From the NCBI RefSeq assembly GCF_030540875.1, contig NZ_JAUOEM010000007.1:1-64000 (forward strand): DNA of 64,000 nucleotides. Direction: 5' to 3'. This DNA is from Flavivirga amylovorans. Its GTDB lineage: Bacteria; Bacteroidota; Bacteroidia; Flavobacteriales; Flavobacteriaceae. Position 1 is the stretch's first letter. Every line of letters begins with the position of its first letter. The translations under genes were made by a program, and so were the position numbers. Below the pieces are notes generated by a model that had not been told where the DNA came from, made no database searches, and worked only from the letters and a program-made list of their open reading frames with translations. Below, one piece after another: positions 52,861-62,389 of the stretch.

Positions 52861-53910
52861 ATGACTATTTTAATAACTGGAGGTGCAGGATTCATTGGTT
52901 CTCATGTTGTAAGATTATTTGTAGAGAAATATCCTAATTACAATATCTTTAATTTAGACGCACTTACTTATGCAGGGAATCTTGAAAACCTAAGTGATAT
53001 TGAAAATAAATCAAATTATTCGTTTGTAAAAGGAGATATTACCAATGGTGATTTCATAAATGAGTTGTTTGAGACACATAAATTTGATGCGGTTATACAT
53101 TTAGCGGCAGAATCTCATGTTGATAGATCTATTAAAGATCCGCTAGCCTTTGTTAAAACAAATGTTATTGGAACAATGATTCTTTTAAATGCTTTTAAAA
53201 ATATTTGGAAAGAGAACTATGTTAATAAGTTGTTTTATCATATTAGTACAGACGAGGTCTATGGTACTTTAGGAGAAAAAGGGCTATTTACTGAAACTAC
53301 CGCATACGATCCAAATTCACCATACTCTGCTTCAAAAGCAAGCTCAGATCATTTTGTAAGAGCTTATGGAGAAACTTATAATATACCTTATGTAATCACG
53401 AATTGTTCAAATAATTATGGGGAAAATCAATTTCCCGAAAAGTTAATTCCTCTTTTCATAAATAATATTATAAATAACAAGCCATTACCTGTTTATGGTG
53501 ATGGAAATTACACGAGGGATTGGCTTTATGTAAAAGATCATGCTGTAGCAATCGATTTAGTTTTTCATAAAGGAAAAAATAAAGAAACATATAATATAGG
53601 CGGATTCAATGAGTGGAAAAACATAGATCTGGTTAAACTACTATGTAGACAAATGGATGGCAAATTAAATGTTTCACAAGGAACATCAGAAAAATTGATA
53701 ACCTATGTAAAAGATCGTCCAGGTCATGATTTAAGATATGCTATAGATGCAAATAAAATTAAAAATGAATTAGGCTGGAAACCATCAGTAACCTTTGAAG
53801 AAGGGTTAGATAAGACTATAGATTGGTATCTTAATAATGAAAATTGGTTACATAGTGTTACTAGCGGAGATTATAAGTTGTATAACGAAAAACAATATAA
53901 TATTAAATGA
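52861..53910 (+). CDS. rmlB: dTDP-glucose 4,6-dehydratase
   Basis: 349 aa short-chain dehydrogenase-type enzyme, second step of dTDP-L-rhamnose synthesis. N-terminal NAD site [33 protein letters not shown] with the catalytic DE pair, and YSASKAS carrying the catalytic Tyr and Lys. Length normal. Its last four bases overlap the rmlA start. Confidence 0.96.
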   Translation: MTILITGGAGFIGSHVVRLFVEKYPNYNIFNLDALTYAGNLENLSDIENKSNYSFVKGDITNGDFINELFETHKFDAVIHLAAESHVDRSIKDPLAFVKTNVIGTMILLNAFKNIWKENYVNKLFYHISTDEVYGTLGEKGLFTETTAYDPNSPYSASKASSDHFVRAYGETYNIPYVITNCSNNYGENQFPEKLIPLFINNIINNKPLPVYGDGNYTRDWLYVKDHAVAIDLVFHKGKNKETYNIGGFNEWKNIDLVKLLCRQMDGKLNVSQGTSEKLITYVKDRPGHDLRYAIDANKIKNELGWKPSVTFEEGLDKTIDWYLNNENWLHSVTSGDYKLYNEKQYNIK

Positions 53911-54773
53911 AGGGAATCATATTGGCAGGAGGCTCAGGAACTCGGCTGCATCCATTAACACTATCAATAAGTAAGCAATTAATGCCTATTTACGATAAGC
54001 CAATGATTTATTATCCATTGTCTACGCTGATGTATGCGGGAATAAATGAAATATTAATCATATCAACCCCTAAAGATTTACCATTATTTCAAGATTTATT
54101 AGGAGATGGAAAAAAGTATGGTTGTAAGTTTGAATTCGCCGTTCAAGAAGCTCCTAATGGGTTAGCGGAAGCATTTATTATAGGAGAAGGTTTTATAGGG
54201 AGTGATAAAGTAGCATTGATTTTAGGCGATAATATTTTTTATGGTACGGGATTAGCCAAACTTTTACAGGCGAACAATAATCCAGATGGAGGAGTTATTT
54301 ATGCTTATAGAGTTCATGACCCAGAACGTTATGGCGTGGTAGAGTTTAATGAATATGGACAAGCTATATCCATTGAAGAAAAACCTAAACAACCCAAATC
54401 TAATTTTGCAGTTCCAGGTATCTATTTTTATGACAATTCTGTGATAAAAATTGCCAAAAATATGAAGCCTAGTTATAGAGGCGAACTTGAAATTACAGAC
54501 GTTAATAAAGAATATTTAAAACAAGAGAAACTTAATGTTAGTATTTTAGATAGAGGCACTGCATGGTTAGATACTGGTACTTTTCAATCTTTAATGCAAG
54601 CATCTCAGTTTGTTGAAGTTATTGAAGAACGACAAGGTTTGAAAATTGGAGCTATTGAGGGTGCAGCATTCGAAATGGGCTATATTAACGAGGAACAATT
54701 TAAGGACTTAGCACAACCACTATTAAAAAGTGGTTATGGTAAAAATTTGTTAGGATTACTTAGAAATAAATAA
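53907..54773 (+). CDS. rmlA: glucose-1-phosphate thymidylyltransferase
   Basis: 288 aa. Makes dTDP-glucose from dTTP and glucose-1-phosphate, the first step of the rhamnose route. [42 protein letters not shown] is the family start; [10 protein letters not shown] and the [11 protein letters not shown]-like [14 protein letters not shown] follow. Overlaps rmlB by four bases and rmlC by one. Confidence 0.97.
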   Translation: MKGIILAGGSGTRLHPLTLSISKQLMPIYDKPMIYYPLSTLMYAGINEILIISTPKDLPLFQDLLGDGKKYGCKFEFAVQEAPNGLAEAFIIGEGFIGSDKVALILGDNIFYGTGLAKLLQANNNPDGGVIYAYRVHDPERYGVVEFNEYGQAISIEEKPKQPKSNFAVPGIYFYDNSVIKIAKNMKPSYRGELEITDVNKEYLKQEKLNVSILDRGTAWLDTGTFQSLMQASQFVEVIEERQGLKIGAIEGAAFEMGYINEEQFKDLAQPLLKSGYGKNLLGLLRNK

Positions 54774-55318
54774 TGAGAGTAAAAGAAACTAAACTAAAGG
54801 GGTGCTTTGCTCTTGAACCTAAAGTTTTTGAAGATAATAGAGGTTATTTTTTTGAAAGTTTTAATCAGAATAACTTTAACAAATTAATTGGACAAAACAT
54901 TAGTTTTATTCAAGATAATGAATCCTTTTCTTCAAAAGGCGTACTAAGAGGTTTACATTATCAGAGAGGGGAGTTTGCACAGGCAAAATTAGTTAGAGTT
55001 ATTAAAGGAAAAGTGCTAGATATAGCTTTAGATATTAGAAAAGACTCTGAAACTTTTGGTCAATATGTGTCTCTAGAGTTATCAGAAGAAAATAAAAATC
55101 AATTATTCATTCCCAGAGGTTTTGCTCATGGGTTCATTGTTTTAAGTGACACTGCTATTTTTTCATATAAATGTGATAATTTTTATAATAAGGAAGCGGA
55201 AGCTGGAATTATTTTTAATGATAAGAATTTGAATATAGATTGGCAGTTAAATGAATCAGATTTTATTGTTTCAGAAAAAGATTTAATATTACCAAAACTT
55301 GAAAAAGCAATATTATGA
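54773..55318 (+). CDS. rmlC: dTDP-4-dehydrorhamnose 3,5-epimerase
   Basis: 181 aa cupin-fold epimerase, third step of dTDP-L-rhamnose synthesis. Family marks: EDNRGYFFESFNQNNF, QDNESFSSKGVLRGLHYQ with the catalytic His, and FIPRGFAHGFIVLSD. Overlaps both neighbours (one base with rmlA, four with rmlD). Confidence 0.96.
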   Translation: MRVKETKLKGCFALEPKVFEDNRGYFFESFNQNNFNKLIGQNISFIQDNESFSSKGVLRGLHYQRGEFAQAKLVRVIKGKVLDIALDIRKDSETFGQYVSLELSEENKNQLFIPRGFAHGFIVLSDTAIFSYKCDNFYNKEAEAGIIFNDKNLNIDWQLNESDFIVSEKDLILPKLEKAIL

Positions 55319-56169
55319 TTAAGGTTTTGGTAACAGGAGCTAATGGGCAATTAGGAAAATGTATCCAAGATGTCGCAAAAGAACATAACGGATTATCATT
55401 TGTTTTTACTGATTATCTAGAATTAGATATCTGCAATGAGAAGGCAGTGAATGATTTTTTTCAAGCAAATGAACCATTACATTATTGCATCAATTGCGCA
55501 GCTTACACAGCTGTAGATAAGGCAGAAGAAGAAAAGGAAAAGGCTTATAAAATAAATGTATTAGGAGCTAAACATTTAGCATTAGCATGTAAAATGTATA
55601 ACACTACATTAATTCAGGTCTCAACTGATTTTGTATTTAATGGTTTATCTTCTAAACCTTATATTGAAAAAGACGAAGCTGATCCCATAAGTGTATATGG
55701 AGAAACGAAATTGCAAGGAGAATTGGCAATAATAAATATCTTAAAAGAGCATTTTATAATAAGAACCTCATGGCTATATTCAGAACATGGGAATAATTTT
55801 ATGAAAACCATGTTGTATTTAGCAGAAACGAGAAACAAGTTAAGTATTATAAATGATCAAATTGGAACACCTACCTATGCAAAGGATTTAGCATTAGTAA
55901 TACTAAACCTTATTTCCAACAAGAGTAACTATTTTGGTCTTTACCATTATAGCAATGAAGGTATGGCAAGTTGGTATGACTTTGCTAAAGCTATCTTTGA
56001 AATTACAAAAACGACTATAGAAACGCATCCTGTTAGTACTAGTGAATATTTTACACCCGCTAAGCGTCCAGCTTATAGCGTAATGGATAAGAGTAAAATA
56101 AAATCTGTTTTGGAAATTGAGATTTCTAATTGGAGGGACAGTTTAATAAACTGTTTAAAATTAATATAA
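55315..56169 (+). CDS. rmlD: dTDP-4-dehydrorhamnose reductase
   Basis: 284 aa NAD(P)H-dependent reductase that completes dTDP-L-rhamnose. VTGANGQLGKCI at the N-terminus, INCAAYTAVDKAEEE, STDFVFNG, and YGETKLQGE with the catalytic Tyr and Lys. Ends the rml block. Confidence 0.96.
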   Translation: MIKVLVTGANGQLGKCIQDVAKEHNGLSFVFTDYLELDICNEKAVNDFFQANEPLHYCINCAAYTAVDKAEEEKEKAYKINVLGAKHLALACKMYNTTLIQVSTDFVFNGLSSKPYIEKDEADPISVYGETKLQGELAIINILKEHFIIRTSWLYSEHGNNFMKTMLYLAETRNKLSIINDQIGTPTYAKDLALVILNLISNKSNYFGLYHYSNEGMASWYDFAKAIFEITKTTIETHPVSTSEYFTPAKRPAYSVMDKSKIKSVLEIEISNWRDSLINCLKLI

Positions 56170-56181
56170 AGTTAGAATGCT

Positions 56182-56721
56182 GTGAGAAAATTATTATTTT
56201 TGAACTGTATTTTGCTTATAACCAATTGTAAAAATAAAGGTGAAGAAGGAAAAAACAATATAACTGGTTCTATAATGAATGACTATATGACAGTTATTAT
56301 TAAAGCTAAGGTCATAGAAGATGATAAGTTTCAATTATATTTTTCTGAAAAAATAATCCGTCAATATCACCCAGATGACATCGTAGAGATTAATATAAAA
56401 GGACGAGATGACTGTCAAAATATTGTATTTAACTTGCCTAAGGGCATTCACCCAATAAAAATTAGATTAGATGTAGGTGTGAAAAAGATTGAAACCCCCA
56501 TTTGGATTGAGGAAATTAGTTTTTCTAATGGAGCAAAACATTTTTCTTTTAAAGGAGCTCAGTTGTCAAAATATTTTAGACCTAACAAGTATTTAGAGCA
56601 AAAAACATCTTCAAATACTTATGAAAGAAAAGCTATTGAAGGTGTTTATGATCCTTTTTTAATTAGTATTAATGTAGATAATATTGTAAATAATCTTTTT
56701 AATGAAAGCTCAAATGAATAA
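56182..56721 (+). CDS. putative lipoprotein of unknown function
   Basis: 179 aa with a GTG start at 56182, 12 bases after rmlD. The N-terminus RKLLFLNCILLITNC ends in a lipobox (Cys16) followed by KNKGEEGK, so it is probably a lipoprotein. The mature part reads as a small beta-sandwich. I do not recognise a family. Its end overlaps the aldolase gene start by 20 bases, so translation is likely coupled and its role may be tied to the polysaccharide. Confidence 0.7.
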   Translation: MRKLLFLNCILLITNCKNKGEEGKNNITGSIMNDYMTVIIKAKVIEDDKFQLYFSEKIIRQYHPDDIVEINIKGRDDCQNIVFNLPKGIHPIKIRLDVGVKKIETPIWIEEISFSNGAKHFSFKGAQLSKYFRPNKYLEQKTSSNTYERKAIEGVYDPFLISINVDNIVNNLFNESSNE

Positions 56722-58261
56722 CGTTAAACTTTTAGACTGTACACTTAGGGATGGGGGATATTATACAAACTGGGATTTTGATAAAGCATTAGTAACCGAA
56801 TATTGTAAAGCAATGGAGGCCTTACCTATAAACTATGTAGAAGTAGGATACCGAAGCATTCCATTGGATGGATATTTAGGTGAGTATTTTTATTGCCCTG
56901 AGTATGTAATGAAGTTTTTGAAGATGTTAATGCCTTCAAAAAAACTAGTTATTATTCTAGATGAGAAAAATATAAGGGAAGAACATATAGATGCTTTATT
57001 AAAACCATGTATTCCATATATTTCAATGGTACGTATGGCTATTGATCCAAAAAATTTTAAGCAAGCAATTACTTTAGCTAAAAAAGTAAAAAAGATGGGA
57101 TTTGAAGTAGCATTCAATGTAATGTATATGTCTCGTTGGAAAGAGGATACTTCTTTTTTAGATTTGTTGGATGGTATAGATGATGTTATAGATTACTTTT
57201 ACATGGTAGATTCTTTTGGTGGAGTTTTGCCTAATGATATAATAGAGGTATTATCTTTGGTTAAATCTAAAACTAATGTGCCAATAGGCTTTCATGGACA
57301 CAATAACTTGGAAATGGCATTAATTAATACTCTTACTGCTATGGATCATGGCTGTAGTTTAGTTGATGCTACAATTACTGGAATGGGTAGAGGTGCGGGC
57401 AATTTAAAAACAGAATTATTGTTAACATATTTAGAAAGCATCAATGCTTTTCATGTATCATTTACTGAATTAAGTAGCCTTGTCACAGAATTTGAAAAAT
57501 TAAAGAAGCATTATGAATGGGGAACGAACTTACCTTATATGGTATCTGGTATTTTATCACAACCTCAAAAAGATGTAATGTCGTGGATTTCAAAGCAAAC
57601 TTACCCAATCAGTAGCATTATTACTGCCTTACGAAATAAAAGTGGTAGCATCATGGACAATAAAAAATTAGCTAATTTTGACTTTTCTATAACTTGTTTT
57701 AAAAATGTTTTAATAATAGGAGGAGGGGAAAGTGCTGTACACCACAAAAATGCGATTAAACAGTTTATAAAATCGTATAAAGATACTTGTGTAATTCACG
57801 CAAGCACAAAGAATGCCGGTTATTACAAGGGTCTAGATATTCCACAATTTTTTTGTTTGGTAGGGAGTGAAGGATATAGAATGCAAAAAATATTCAATAG
57901 TGACTTAATCAATCAATCCTATACTTGCATTTTGCCTCCATATCCAAGAAAGATGGGGACTTTTATTCCTAAAGAAGTAATAGAAAGTTCATACGAATTA
58001 GAAAGCGTTAATTTTACTGACAAATATAAAGACTCGTATTTTGCATTAGCGCTTCAAATATCTTTAGAGTTTAAAGCTGCGAATATATATTTGGCTGGCT
58101 ATGATGGGTATGGAGAAAATTTAGGCACTAAAGAATTAGAGCTTTCAGTTGAAAATCAATATCTAATAGATAAATTTGAGCAAATGAACTTAAACTTAAT
58201 TGCCATTACTGATACTAGATATAGTTTAAAAAAGCGATCTATTTACTCTTATCTAAAATAA
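56702..58261 (+). CDS. DRE-TIM aldolase fused to a Rossmann-like MptE/DUF115-type domain
   Basis: 519 aa. Residues about 8-290 are a DRE-TIM (HMGL-like) metal-dependent aldolase/lyase: LLDCTLRDGGYYTNW with the DRE-type Arg-Asp pair, NYVEVGYRS, FHGHNNLEMAL (metal-binding His pair) and ATITGMGRGAGN. Residues about 325-519 form a second domain starting KNVLIIGGGESAVHHKNAI and containing IHASTKNAGYYKG and YLAGYDGYG, reminiscent of the 6-hydroxymethylpterin diphosphokinase-like/DUF115 fold found in glycan loci. In relatives the first domain joins pyruvate or an acyl-CoA to an aldehyde. Between rhamnose genes and a CMP-sugar synthetase, it may build a ulosonic acid. Confidence 0.8.
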   Translation: MKAQMNNVKLLDCTLRDGGYYTNWDFDKALVTEYCKAMEALPINYVEVGYRSIPLDGYLGEYFYCPEYVMKFLKMLMPSKKLVIILDEKNIREEHIDALLKPCIPYISMVRMAIDPKNFKQAITLAKKVKKMGFEVAFNVMYMSRWKEDTSFLDLLDGIDDVIDYFYMVDSFGGVLPNDIIEVLSLVKSKTNVPIGFHGHNNLEMALINTLTAMDHGCSLVDATITGMGRGAGNLKTELLLTYLESINAFHVSFTELSSLVTEFEKLKKHYEWGTNLPYMVSGILSQPQKDVMSWISKQTYPISSIITALRNKSGSIMDNKKLANFDFSITCFKNVLIIGGGESAVHHKNAIKQFIKSYKDTCVIHASTKNAGYYKGLDIPQFFCLVGSEGYRMQKIFNSDLINQSYTCILPPYPRKMGTFIPKEVIESSYELESVNFTDKYKDSYFALALQISLEFKAANIYLAGYDGYGENLGTKELELSVENQYLIDKFEQMNLNLIAITDTRYSLKKRSIYSYLK

Positions 58262-58273
58262 AGCTTTTAGAAT

Positions 58274-58620
58274 ATGAGACATGAATTAATAACTAATTTC
58301 AAAAGAAAACTTAATCATAATATATTTGGGATTTTTTTAAAAACATTGGATAGTTCTGTTGTTGAAATTGCTGGTTATGCAGGATTTGATTTTATTATTT
58401 TGCATAACGAACACGGGAATGCCTCATATGAAACAATCGAGAGTCATATAAGAGCAGCTGAACTTTCAGGAATAACACCAATTGTGAGAGTGCCTGCGAT
58501 TCGATTGAGATAGCAATAAAGTGGAAAAAGTTAGGTATCAATTATATATCATATTCTGTAGATTATGGTATTTTAATGGAAGCCCTTAAAAGTAAAATAA
58601 AAAAAATTAAACATGAGTAA
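58274..58620 (+). pseudogene. HpcH/HpaI aldolase remnant (internal deletion and frameshift)
   Basis: The first 79 codons (58274-58513) match the N-terminus of HpcH/HpaI-family class II aldolases (FLKTLDSSVVEIAGYAGFDF, LHNEHGNASYETIESHIRAAE, TPIVRVP). They stop at TAG. In another frame from about 58498, codons SIEIAIKWKKLGINYISYSVDYG.. to a TAA at 58620 give the usual C-terminus of the same family. About 140 residues in the middle, including the metal and catalytic centre, are missing. It overlaps the CMP-synthetase start by eight bases. Confidence 0.85.
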
Positions 58621-59320
58621 TAAATTCACAGCAATTATCCCTGTAAGAGCAGGCAGTCGTAGACTTAAAAACAAAAATATAGCCCCATTTGGAGGAACAA
58701 ACTTGTTATTGTATAAAATAATGCAATTAAAAAATGTAAAATCCATAGATAGAATCGTTGTATCTTCAGACTCTGATATGATGTTGGATTTTGCAAAAGA
58801 AGTAGGTGTGGAAACCCATAAAAGAGCACCTGAGTACTGCGATGAAAAAACTAAATCTTTTGGAGAAGTAGTTGCTCATATTGCCGAATCGGTTAAAGGG
58901 GAAAATATTGTTTGGGCAACTTGCACAAGCCCTTTGGTTTTTCCTAAGATGTACGAAGAAGGGATAGAGCTTTATAAAAAAGAGGTTTTAGAAGAAAACA
59001 AGTATGATTCACTTATAAGTGTAGAATCTTTTAAAAGATATTTATGGGATGAAAATGGACCTATGAATTATGAATTAGGTGTTAAGCATGTACCTTCTCA
59101 AGAGTTACCTGTTTATTATTTTGTAACAGATGGAATATTAATTGCTCCTAGGGAGAAGATGGTAAAATGGAATTATTTTCATGGGGTTAATCCATATAAA
59201 ATGGAATTAAACAAGAGGGCATGTGTAGACATTGATGATTTTCTTGACTTAGCTGTTGCTAGAGCTTGGATTGATTTAGATGAGTCAGTAACTCATGATA
59301 ATGTTTATTTTACAAAATAA
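58613..59320 (+). CDS. CMP-ulosonate (acylneuraminate-type) cytidylyltransferase
   Basis: 235 aa. Activates an alpha-keto acid sugar with CTP. FTAIIPVRAGSRRLKNKNI is the nucleotide-binding signature of NeuA/KdsB-type enzymes; IVVSSDSDMMLDFAKEVG, WATCTSPL and the metal-binding VDIDDFLDLAVARAW follow. The NeuA side of the family fits better than KdsB. No NeuB or NeuC homologue is in the window, so the sugar acid is probably made by the aldolase next door. Same operon; shares a base with the HAD gene. Confidence 0.9.
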   Translation: MSNKFTAIIPVRAGSRRLKNKNIAPFGGTNLLLYKIMQLKNVKSIDRIVVSSDSDMMLDFAKEVGVETHKRAPEYCDEKTKSFGEVVAHIAESVKGENIVWATCTSPLVFPKMYEEGIELYKKEVLEENKYDSLISVESFKRYLWDENGPMNYELGVKHVPSQELPVYYFVTDGILIAPREKMVKWNYFHGVNPYKMELNKRACVDIDDFLDLAVARAWIDLDESVTHDNVYFTK

Positions 59321-59940
59321 TGAATACTATACTCTGGGATTTTGATGGCGTTATTCTTGATTCCATGGCAATAAGAGATTGGGGATTTAGAAAGATTTTT
59401 AATAGCTTTACTAATGAGGAAGTTGATCGGTTAATAACATTTCATAGCAATAATGGTGGGCTTTCTCGTTATGTGAAAATTAGATATTTTTATGAGGAGA
59501 TTTTAGGAATGTCTATTACTGAGGAAGAGGTTTTACTATATGCTAATGAGTTTTCGAAACTCATGAGAAAAGAGCTTGTAAATCCAGAAAACTTAATTCA
59601 GGATTCGGTAGATTTTATTAAACAAAATTTCAATAAGTATTGTTTTCATATCGTTTCTGGTTCAGATCAAGAAGAATTACGATTTTTATGTAAAGAGCTA
59701 GGTATTGATTCATATTTTATCTCTATCCATGGTTCTCCAACTCCCAAAAAACAACTAGTGTCAATGCTTTTAGAAAAACAGAGTTATAACAAAAGCCAAA
59801 CTTGTCTCATAGGAGATTCAATAAATGATTACGAGGCAGCCGAATTTAACAATATTACTTTTTATGGTTATAATAATTTCGAATTGAAAAAATTAAAGCA
59901 TAAATACATAGATAATTTTATAAGTTTAGAAGGTATTTAG
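59320..59940 (+). CDS. HAD-superfamily phosphatase
   Basis: 206 aa. HAD motif I WDFDGVILDS (Asp nucleophile at residue 7 and the +2 Asp), motif II HIVSGSDQ, motif III region PKKQLV and motif IV IGDSINDYEAA. A helical cap lies between motifs I and II (subfamily IA). In this setting it would remove the phosphate from a phosphorylated sugar acid before CMP activation, the job KdsC does for Kdo; that is inference. Overlaps the synthetase gene by one base. Confidence 0.88.
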   Translation: MNTILWDFDGVILDSMAIRDWGFRKIFNSFTNEEVDRLITFHSNNGGLSRYVKIRYFYEEILGMSITEEEVLLYANEFSKLMRKELVNPENLIQDSVDFIKQNFNKYCFHIVSGSDQEELRFLCKELGIDSYFISIHGSPTPKKQLVSMLLEKQSYNKSQTCLIGDSINDYEAAEFNNITFYGYNNFELKKLKHKYIDNFISLEGI

Positions 59941-59942
59941 TT

Positions 59943-61373
59943 TTGAAAACACAATTTAAATATAGTTTCAGTAATCTAATTAAACTTTTTGAAACACTTA
60001 CCTTAAATATTGGTCTTGCAAGAATAATCTTAGATTTGTCAACATTTGGAAAGTTACAGCAGTTTTTTGTAATTGTAACTTTTTTGGTCACAGTTTCCTC
60101 AGCTTTTCCGACCTCTCTTAACTTTTTTATTGGAAAACATGTCACAAATGTCATGAGAAATACTCTGTTTAAAAGGTTTTTCTTTTCAATGATTGCATTT
60201 GCATTTATGTCTAGTATTGTTATAGCTGTCTTAGACAACCAATTTCTCAAATGGTTTCAAAATGATTATTTTACAAAATTCAATAGCTATTTTGTTGTTA
60301 TTTTGTTTTTTAAAGTCATTAATGCTTTTTTCTCTAATTACTATCTTTTTATAAATAAGCTTAATTTTCTAAATGGTGTAAGTGCTAGCTTTCTATTTCT
60401 TTATTTGTTTGGGTTTGTTTACTGTGGGTTTAATAACTTAAACGTAAATTATGTTTTATCATTTTTTATGATATATGAAGTTCTGAAGTTTACACTATTG
60501 TTTATACCATTTGTAAAAACATTAAAAAACATTAAAGTAAGTGAAAATCTTATTGTTAATAAGCAAGAGTTCAAATTTATTATACCAACAATGTTCTTGG
60601 TTTTGGCAGGCATATTAAATATGCAGATAGATAAATATATGATATCATCTATGGAGTCTCCTGAAGTTTTTGCACTATATCAGGTGGGAGCATTTAATAT
60701 TCCATTTATAGGTGTAATAACTACCTCTTTTTTTACTATAGCGACTCCCAAAATAGCTCTATTGCTTGATCAAAACAAAATCTTAGAAACTTTAAAATTA
60801 ACAAATCAAACCATAAAGCAAATAACATTATTATTGTTACCCATAATTGTTTTTTGCTTTTTCTTTTCAACAGAAATTATAGTGCTACTTTTTGGGAATA
60901 AGTTTGAGTATTCTGGAGAAATTTTTCGAATATACACATTACGGTTTTTATTGTCAGTTTTTCCTTTTAGTATTTATATGGGGGTTATAGGGCTAAAGAA
61001 TTTCGCTTCAGTTCATGTTATTGCGAGTGGTATAGTTAACGTGGTTTGTAACTTGATACTCATTCCCAGAATCGGAGTAATGGGGGCTGTTATTGCAACA
61101 TTGATAGCAAGTTATATTACTGTGCTAATCCCTATAGGTTTTATAAACAAAAGACTGTCAACTAGCTTTTTTACTTATTTTCCAATGGTGTACCTATTAA
61201 AAGTATTGATTTACTCGATACTTATTATATTACCATTATATCTAGTTTATAACGGTGGCTATTTTGTACAACATAATTTTTACATAGTTCCTATGGCTAT
61301 GTTTTACTATGTGGTAACTATATTTGTGATGAAACAATCTTTATTGATCAATTTTATTAAACGAAAATTATGA
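59943..61373 (+). CDS. wzx: Wzx-like oligosaccharide flippase
   Basis: 476 aa, about 12-14 membrane helices across the whole length, MATE/MOP superfamily (polysaccharide biosynthesis protein type). Conserved features include LARIILDLSTFGKLQQFF near the start and GVMGAVIATLIASYITVLIP late. It flips lipid-linked repeat units across the inner membrane. No ATG near the N-terminus; TTG at 59943 is the likely start, two bases after the HAD stop. Confidence 0.88.
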   Translation: MKTQFKYSFSNLIKLFETLTLNIGLARIILDLSTFGKLQQFFVIVTFLVTVSSAFPTSLNFFIGKHVTNVMRNTLFKRFFFSMIAFAFMSSIVIAVLDNQFLKWFQNDYFTKFNSYFVVILFFKVINAFFSNYYLFINKLNFLNGVSASFLFLYLFGFVYCGFNNLNVNYVLSFFMIYEVLKFTLLFIPFVKTLKNIKVSENLIVNKQEFKFIIPTMFLVLAGILNMQIDKYMISSMESPEVFALYQVGAFNIPFIGVITTSFFTIATPKIALLLDQNKILETLKLTNQTIKQITLLLLPIIVFCFFFSTEIIVLLFGNKFEYSGEIFRIYTLRFLLSVFPFSIYMGVIGLKNFASVHVIASGIVNVVCNLILIPRIGVMGAVIATLIASYITVLIPIGFINKRLSTSFFTYFPMVYLLKVLIYSILIILPLYLVYNGGYFVQHNFYIVPMAMFYYVVTIFVMKQSLLINFIKRKL

Positions 61374-62389
61374 AGAATATCTTTTATATACATAGTCATA
61401 TTACATATTTTGTTGCTAAAGGTGTTATAAAGTATTTAGGCTTTAACCCAGATTCTTTGATATATATAATTTCTCGATCGTATCAGAATGATGCATTATC
61501 CAAATCAAAGTGTATAGACTTTACCTTAATTCACAATGAATTAGATTCTTTTGGCGTTTTAAATTTTAATAAAAAATTACCACTAATTAAAGATGTTGAT
61601 AATGTTTTAAAGAATGTATTGAAAGATGAAGAATTTAGGGTTTTTTTGCCACACGTATTTCACCCAATAATGCAAATAATAGGAACCAATACTAATTGTA
61701 AAGAATTACATATTATAGAAGAGGGAGTAAATGCTTACTCAAACTATTTTATGCATTTTAAAGAGAAAAGTATTGTTAAGGGTGTCGTTAAGCGAATATT
61801 GAATTTATTGCCGTTTGTAGGTAAGGGAAGAATCTTCTTTATAAAAAATTTTGATCTTAGAAAGTTTAAGAAAAGTATAAATCCTATTTTTTACACAGTT
61901 ACATCAAAAGGGTTTGAAGGTCTGCCTTATGAGATCGTTAGAGTAGAAATGATTTCTGAAAAGGTCGCTCAATACACTTTAAAAAGTAATCACGTTTTGG
62001 TTCTGGAAGGCGCTGTTGAACAAGGAAATTTGAACCTAAAGCCGTTTTTAGAAGGGATCAAGGTTATTCTAAACGATATTAAAAGTGATCGAATAGCAGT
62101 TAAATTTCATCCAGCTCAAAATTCTAAAAACAAAGACAAAATATTAAGAATTATAGTTGATCAAAATAAAGAAGTAGAGGTTATTCCTGATAATATTGCG
62201 TTCGAGCAAATAATTTTGAATAATCCAAACCTTACTGTTTATGGCTTTGCAACATCTCTATTGTTCTATGCAAAAGAGTTTGGATGCAAAGTGAAGTATT
62301 ACGAACATCAGTTATTAAAAGATAATCTTTTTAAAGAATTTCGTAGCAAGAATGATTTTAATCTAAGCGCATTGTTAAATGAGTCTTAA
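61370..62389 (+). CDS. sialyltransferase-like glycosyltransferase
   Basis: 339 aa, no membrane helix. Weak but telling features: HIIEEGVNAY in the position of the D/E-D-G motif and AVKFHPAQ as the H-P motif shared by GT52/polysialyltransferase-type bacterial enzymes, and FATSLLFYAKEFG near the end. Such enzymes take the sugar from a CMP-activated ulosonic acid, which fits the CMP synthetase three genes earlier. The product and acceptor are unknown. Four-base overlap with wzx and 11-base overlap with wzy. Confidence 0.65.
   Translation: MKNIFYIHSHITYFVAKGVIKYLGFNPDSLIYIISRSYQNDALSKSKCIDFTLIHNELDSFGVLNFNKKLPLIKDVDNVLKNVLKDEEFRVFLPHVFHPIMQIIGTNTNCKELHIIEEGVNAYSNYFMHFKEKSIVKGVVKRILNLLPFVGKGRIFFIKNFDLRKFKKSINPIFYTVTSKGFEGLPYEIVRVEMISEKVAQYTLKSNHVLVLEGAVEQGNLNLKPFLEGIKVILNDIKSDRIAVKFHPAQNSKNKDKILRIIVDQNKEVEVIPDNIAFEQIILNNPNLTVYGFATSLLFYAKEFGCKVKYYEHQLLKDNLFKEFRSKNDFNLSALLNES

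Noticed and set aside
58274-58513. A small intact 79-residue aldolase-like protein
   Set aside because: It is the N-terminal third of an HpcH/HpaI aldolase, and the C-terminal piece follows in another frame, so a broken gene is the better reading.
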